Assembly (NCBI RefSeq): GCF_028858725.1
Contig: NC_084776.1
Span: 3,534,001-3,598,000 of the forward strand
Source of the DNA: Colius striatus
Taxonomy: Eukaryota; Chordata; Aves; Coliiformes; Coliidae
Direction: 5' to 3'
DNA length: 64,000 nucleotides
Below are positions 37,520 to 64,000 of this stretch, piece by piece. The notes below the pieces were generated by a model. The model did not search any database and was not told the DNA's origin. It saw only the letters and a program-made list of their open reading frames with translations. Position 1 is the stretch's first letter. Every line of letters begins with the position of its first letter. The position numbers were made by a program, and so were the translations under genes.

Positions 37520-38690
37520 CTGTATTGACAGAATAAACATTATCAGGAAAGAGAAAAAAAAAGTTTCCCTGAAATCCCACTCTTTTTGAGGTGGAGAAAA
37601 CTCAAAAGCACAAACCACTGAATTTAAATACACTCATCTTTGCACTTACTGACCCTAACTTCAAAGGATATGACTATGAGCAATCAGAAATTAGGCACAA
37701 GAGGATTAATTGGATGAAATACCTACCTGAATCATCTCAAAGTTTTAATAACTCTTGAGATTCCCTTTTCAATTAGAAGAATCAATTTTTTGTTATCTCT
37801 TAAGAGACAACCAAGAGAAGGATTTCCTGTTTTCTTACACAAAGTAAAAAACTTCACACAGTTAAAGAAAATTTTAACCCCTTTAAAAGGCAAAAACCAG
37901 AACAATCAGGGATTCCCCTCACTCGCACCATATACCTCCAAACTTCTTCAAATGGTCAAGAATATTCAATTCAGCACTTCAAAGAGTCAGATAACAGAGC
38001 ATTTAAATGCTTTACCACGGCTATAACAAACCAGATGGAAAATAAAGCATAGTGGGAGATGACAGCAAACAGAGGCAATTTAAAAATCCAGCCTTTACAA
38101 TACACGTGATTAAAGCTGATGACCACTGGAACAATTTTTTCTGTTTATGTTCAACAGCTTACTTTCTTGCCCTCTAATGCTCCATCTCAAATTTAAGCTC
38201 TTTTTTTTTTTTTTCTTTAAATCTGCTTTTAAAAGCAAAGGCTTTTTGAAAACGAAGGAAAGTTTAGGTTTTCTTGAGGAGCAGTGTTTGGGAAGGGGTT
38301 GGTTTGTTTCTTTTCAAGCACATAAATCTAAGGCTGCAAATTCAATCTGAAGGATTCAAAACTTAAACAGGCTTTAACTACACTCAGACACCTCTCACAA
38401 ACACAAGGTTGTTACTCTCTATCCATTCCTTATTCCATAAATACAGCACTGAAAAGCTCCATAAAAGTATTTTTTCCACTACAGCTTTACTACCCAATAT
38501 GCTAACAGAATAAAGCACAACACACAATAAATAAGCATAGTTGTTAAGTCAGCCTGCCAACTATTTTAACCTTCATAATAACAGCAGCAAAAAGCAATAC
38601 CTTTAAGTGTCTCACACTTGATCACAGTGTTACAGATAGGTGCCCACTGCTCAATTTTATACAAGCTCTGATGACTCAGTAAACAAATAC
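37520..38690 (-). other. HELZ: HELZ intron
   Basis: A 1.2-kb intron. It contains a run of about 15 T (+ strand) near 38201-38215 and nothing else recognised. Confidence 0.85.
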
Positions 38691-38931
38691 CTTGAATATG
38701 TTGCCTCTGTTTCATCTTCTGTATTACTGGCAAGTTTCCAGTTTGCCCTAACTTGCTGCTGTTGATGCAATCCAATTGGTTGCTGAGGAAGATGTGGTAG
38801 ATGAGGATGGTGATGGTGTTGATATGGAATAGTGCCTTGACTGAGATAGGCATTATGTTCATTCCATTGCTGTAACCTGGCTTGTTGTTGCTGCCTTATT
38901 GTTTCCAAAGCTACATTTCCATGCATACGAT
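38691..38931 (-). CDS. HELZ: HELZ exon (His/Gln-rich tail)
   Basis: The 241-nt exon encodes [20 protein letters not shown], then a [16 protein letters not shown] tract and [17 protein letters not shown]. The acceptor is tatttttatag and the donor gtattt. Confidence 0.95.
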
Positions 38932-39313
38932 CTATAAAAATAGTTTTAAAAAAAATATTTATCTAATGCCTCTTTGGAAAGATCTTTATGTCAGAAGAAA
39001 AATTCAGAAGAAGAATATTTTCTAGACAGTCTGTATATTCCAGGGCCTATTATACACTAACTGCATTGCAGTGTATAACCAGGTTATTTAAATCATATGG
39101 AAAATCATATAAACATGAATCTTCTAATAAAGTGCTGAATATTCAAACATGCCTCAAGCAGCAAATTATGCTCAATGACATTACTTATGGAAACTAACCC
39201 AACAATGACCCAATTCAGAGCATTACGCCTGAAAAGGTAAATACCTCCTTCATTTTCACTTCAATGTAGTTATAATTGCACACTCCAAATTTAAGTAAAG
39301 AAAAGTCACCTAC
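38932..39313 (-). other. HELZ: HELZ intron
   Basis: A 382-bp intron with no other feature seen. Confidence 0.9.
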
Positions 39314-39881
39314 CTAAAGTGTCCCCTAAGGGCATTCCTGACGGATTCTCTTCAATGAAGTTGTTCAAGTGGGTTGGCAGAACGGGGTTGTGCTGTGCAA
39401 TAGGCCTCAAAGGATTACTGACTTCTTGTAACATAGGTGGGGGGTGTTGTTCTGAAATCACAGCATCTACAGCAGGAGAATGTGGTCGGTGGGGAATTGG
39501 ATTATTAAAAAAAGACTGGCTGGGGCCTGCCTGGTAAGCAGGGGAAAGCTGCGAAGGTTGTGGAGGCTGCTGATTCAAATGATTATGCTGCTGAACTACC
39601 TGGCTTTGCTGGGGTGGCATTTGGTTTTGTTGTTCAGGCAAATGATTTTGTTGTTGACTTAAAAGGTTTTGCTGTTGTTGCAGAGGATATGGCTGCCTGG
39701 GTATCTGTGAGAGGTGCTGGAAGTGGCGATTGGGAACTGCATACTGCGAGTGGGGTGGGGTGAGATGTAGGTTCAGCTGCCTAGGGTTAAGATTATCTTT
39801 GCGGTGGAATTTAGCATTAGGATAAGCAACACTGGAACGGGACTCTGGGCTTCTGTTCTGAGGATTTGCTTCTAAGTCAAC
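39314..39881 (-). CDS. HELZ: HELZ exon (Gln-rich tail)
   Basis: The 568-nt exon is the largest internal one here. It begins [20 protein letters not shown] and runs through a Gln-rich low-complexity region (many QQQ, QQN and HNHLNQQ tracts) to [17 protein letters not shown]. The region is predicted to be disordered; this part of HELZ is known to recruit CCR4-NOT. Confidence 0.95.
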
Positions 39882-40045
39882 CTAGAAAAAGAGAATGAAA
39901 AAGCTTTGAAAACTCACATTGAAAAAAAAACCAAACAAGCAAAGAAACATGGCAGCAATCAACAGATTTGTTAGAAGAGGGAATACAAAAAGCAAACAAA
40001 CAGGCAATCAGAAACTAAAACCAAAGCCAAACAAGGCAAACCCAC

Positions 40046-40122
40046 CTGCTTGGATTCCACAGGTTTCTTCTCAGGTGTTCGAATTTTACTGATTTCAGGC
40101 CCAGCAGCATTTTCACTTTTAC
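40046..40122 (-). CDS. HELZ: HELZ 77-nt exon
   Basis: A short exon (acceptor tgtttttag, donor gtgggt) encodes KSENAAGPEISKIRTPEKKP, then VESKQ. It joins in frame on both sides. It lies only 164 bp from the next exon. Confidence 0.93.
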
Positions 40123-40597
40123 CTAAAAACATCGAATTAATTAATTAATTTGTTTCAATGGAAAACGATTATTTGGTGGGTTTTTTTCCTAGACACAGGA
40201 AAGCTTAGACTTACTAGTATAGCATATACAACATCATGGGCACAATAGAATTTACCCAAATAACACTTTTCCTTTAACCTCTGCACTTTGGTCTTTAATT
40301 ATCTTCAATCACTAGAGGATTCCCCCAACCTAATTACAGATAATATCCGCAGTAGTTAGCACTGGAGTGCAGAACAGAGACAGACCAGTAATACCCTCAA
40401 CAAACACACACCCCAACTTTGGTTACTTCCTCCTCTGAATCTGACAGTATCTTATTCTATTCATAACAGCAAACCACAGGTTATTTTCCCAACTCTGCAG
40501 ATGCCTCAACTTCACTTAGAAAGAGAAACCATTCTTCTCACAGTACTCTATTTCAAACACCAACCCCCTCAAAACAAACGCAACGTCAGTAACTAAC
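40123..40597 (-). other. HELZ: HELZ intron
   Basis: A 475-bp intron with no other feature seen. Confidence 0.9.
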
Positions 40598-40808
40598 CAT
40601 TTCGACTTTGTTCATGTTGCTCCTTGTCTTGATGCTGAAGCTGCTGCTGTTGTCCTATGCTAACTGGTGAATGATGTCCCAGGCCATAAGGGATAGGAGA
40701 CCCACGCCCATGTGCCTGTAACAGGTTCATATTATATGCCATAGCTGCTTGATGAGTAATGATTCGAGGGTCAACTGCAAACCTACCCTGATACCCCGTC
40801 CATGGTAC
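40598..40808 (-). CDS. HELZ: HELZ exon (tail)
   Basis: The 211-nt exon begins [20 protein letters not shown] and continues [20 protein letters not shown], ending in a Gln-rich stretch and EQHEQSRN. The donor is the weaker gttagt. Confidence 0.95.
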
Positions 40809-44198
<3,390 letters not shown>

Positions 44199-44250
44199 CA
44201 ATTCCATCGGGTGGGAAATGGTCATTCTGGTTATGATGATGGACTTTGCC
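44199..44250 (-). CDS. HELZ: HELZ 52-nt exon
   Basis: A very short exon between ttccttttaaag and gtaagt encodes GKVHHHNQNDHFPPDGI. It joins in frame to both neighbours and matches the HELZ tail. Skipping it would shift the frame. Confidence 0.92.

Positions 44251-64000
<19,750 letters not shown>

Overview
The window is vertebrate nuclear DNA, most likely from a bird. Its genes are spread over many short exons with GT/AG splice sites. The gene order is CACNG4, then CACNG1, then HELZ in reverse, which is the known amniote order (human 17q24). The recognisable mobile elements are two CR1 LINE 3' ends, the typical avian repeat, and repeat density is low. Two degenerate MIR-like SINE traces are older. 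A crocodilian or turtle cannot be fully excluded. Layout, + strand: 1-2326 is intron of CACNG4. Its last two coding exons are 2327-2467 and 3267-3805, with a 3'UTR that may reach about 7690. CACNG1 follows complete in four exons (12051-12291, 18199-18273, 20330-20467, 21204-21430; 226 codons plus stop), with a CpG-rich promoter region just upstream of 12051. Layout, - strand: from 61581 down to 30736 lie the last 16 coding exons of HELZ, all joined in frame (about 1217 codons). They carry the second half of an SF1 (UPF1-like) helicase core, a PABP-binding PAM2 motif and a long Gln/His/Pro/Ser-rich tail. Its Walker A exon and N-terminal CCCH zinc finger lie beyond the window end. CACNG1 and HELZ are convergent, and the DNA between them (about 21.9-30.7 kb) should contain a long HELZ 3'UTR. 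How the genes relate: CACNG4 encodes TARP gamma-4, an AMPA-receptor auxiliary subunit. CACNG1 encodes the gamma-1 subunit of the skeletal-muscle L-type calcium channel. They are ancient tandem paralogues sharing a four-helix, claudin-like fold and phase-1 introns. HELZ is an unrelated cytoplasmic RNA helicase linked to CCR4-NOT and poly(A)-binding protein. I saw no tRNA, rRNA, CRISPR array, phage or bacterial operon. I found no convincing undescribed system. The oddities worth a check are small: a 216-codon intronic open frame, a decoy 3' splice site beside a HELZ donor, a perfect intronic inverted repeat, two G-quadruplex motifs, an orphan CpG cluster, and the contrast in exon symmetry between the gene families.
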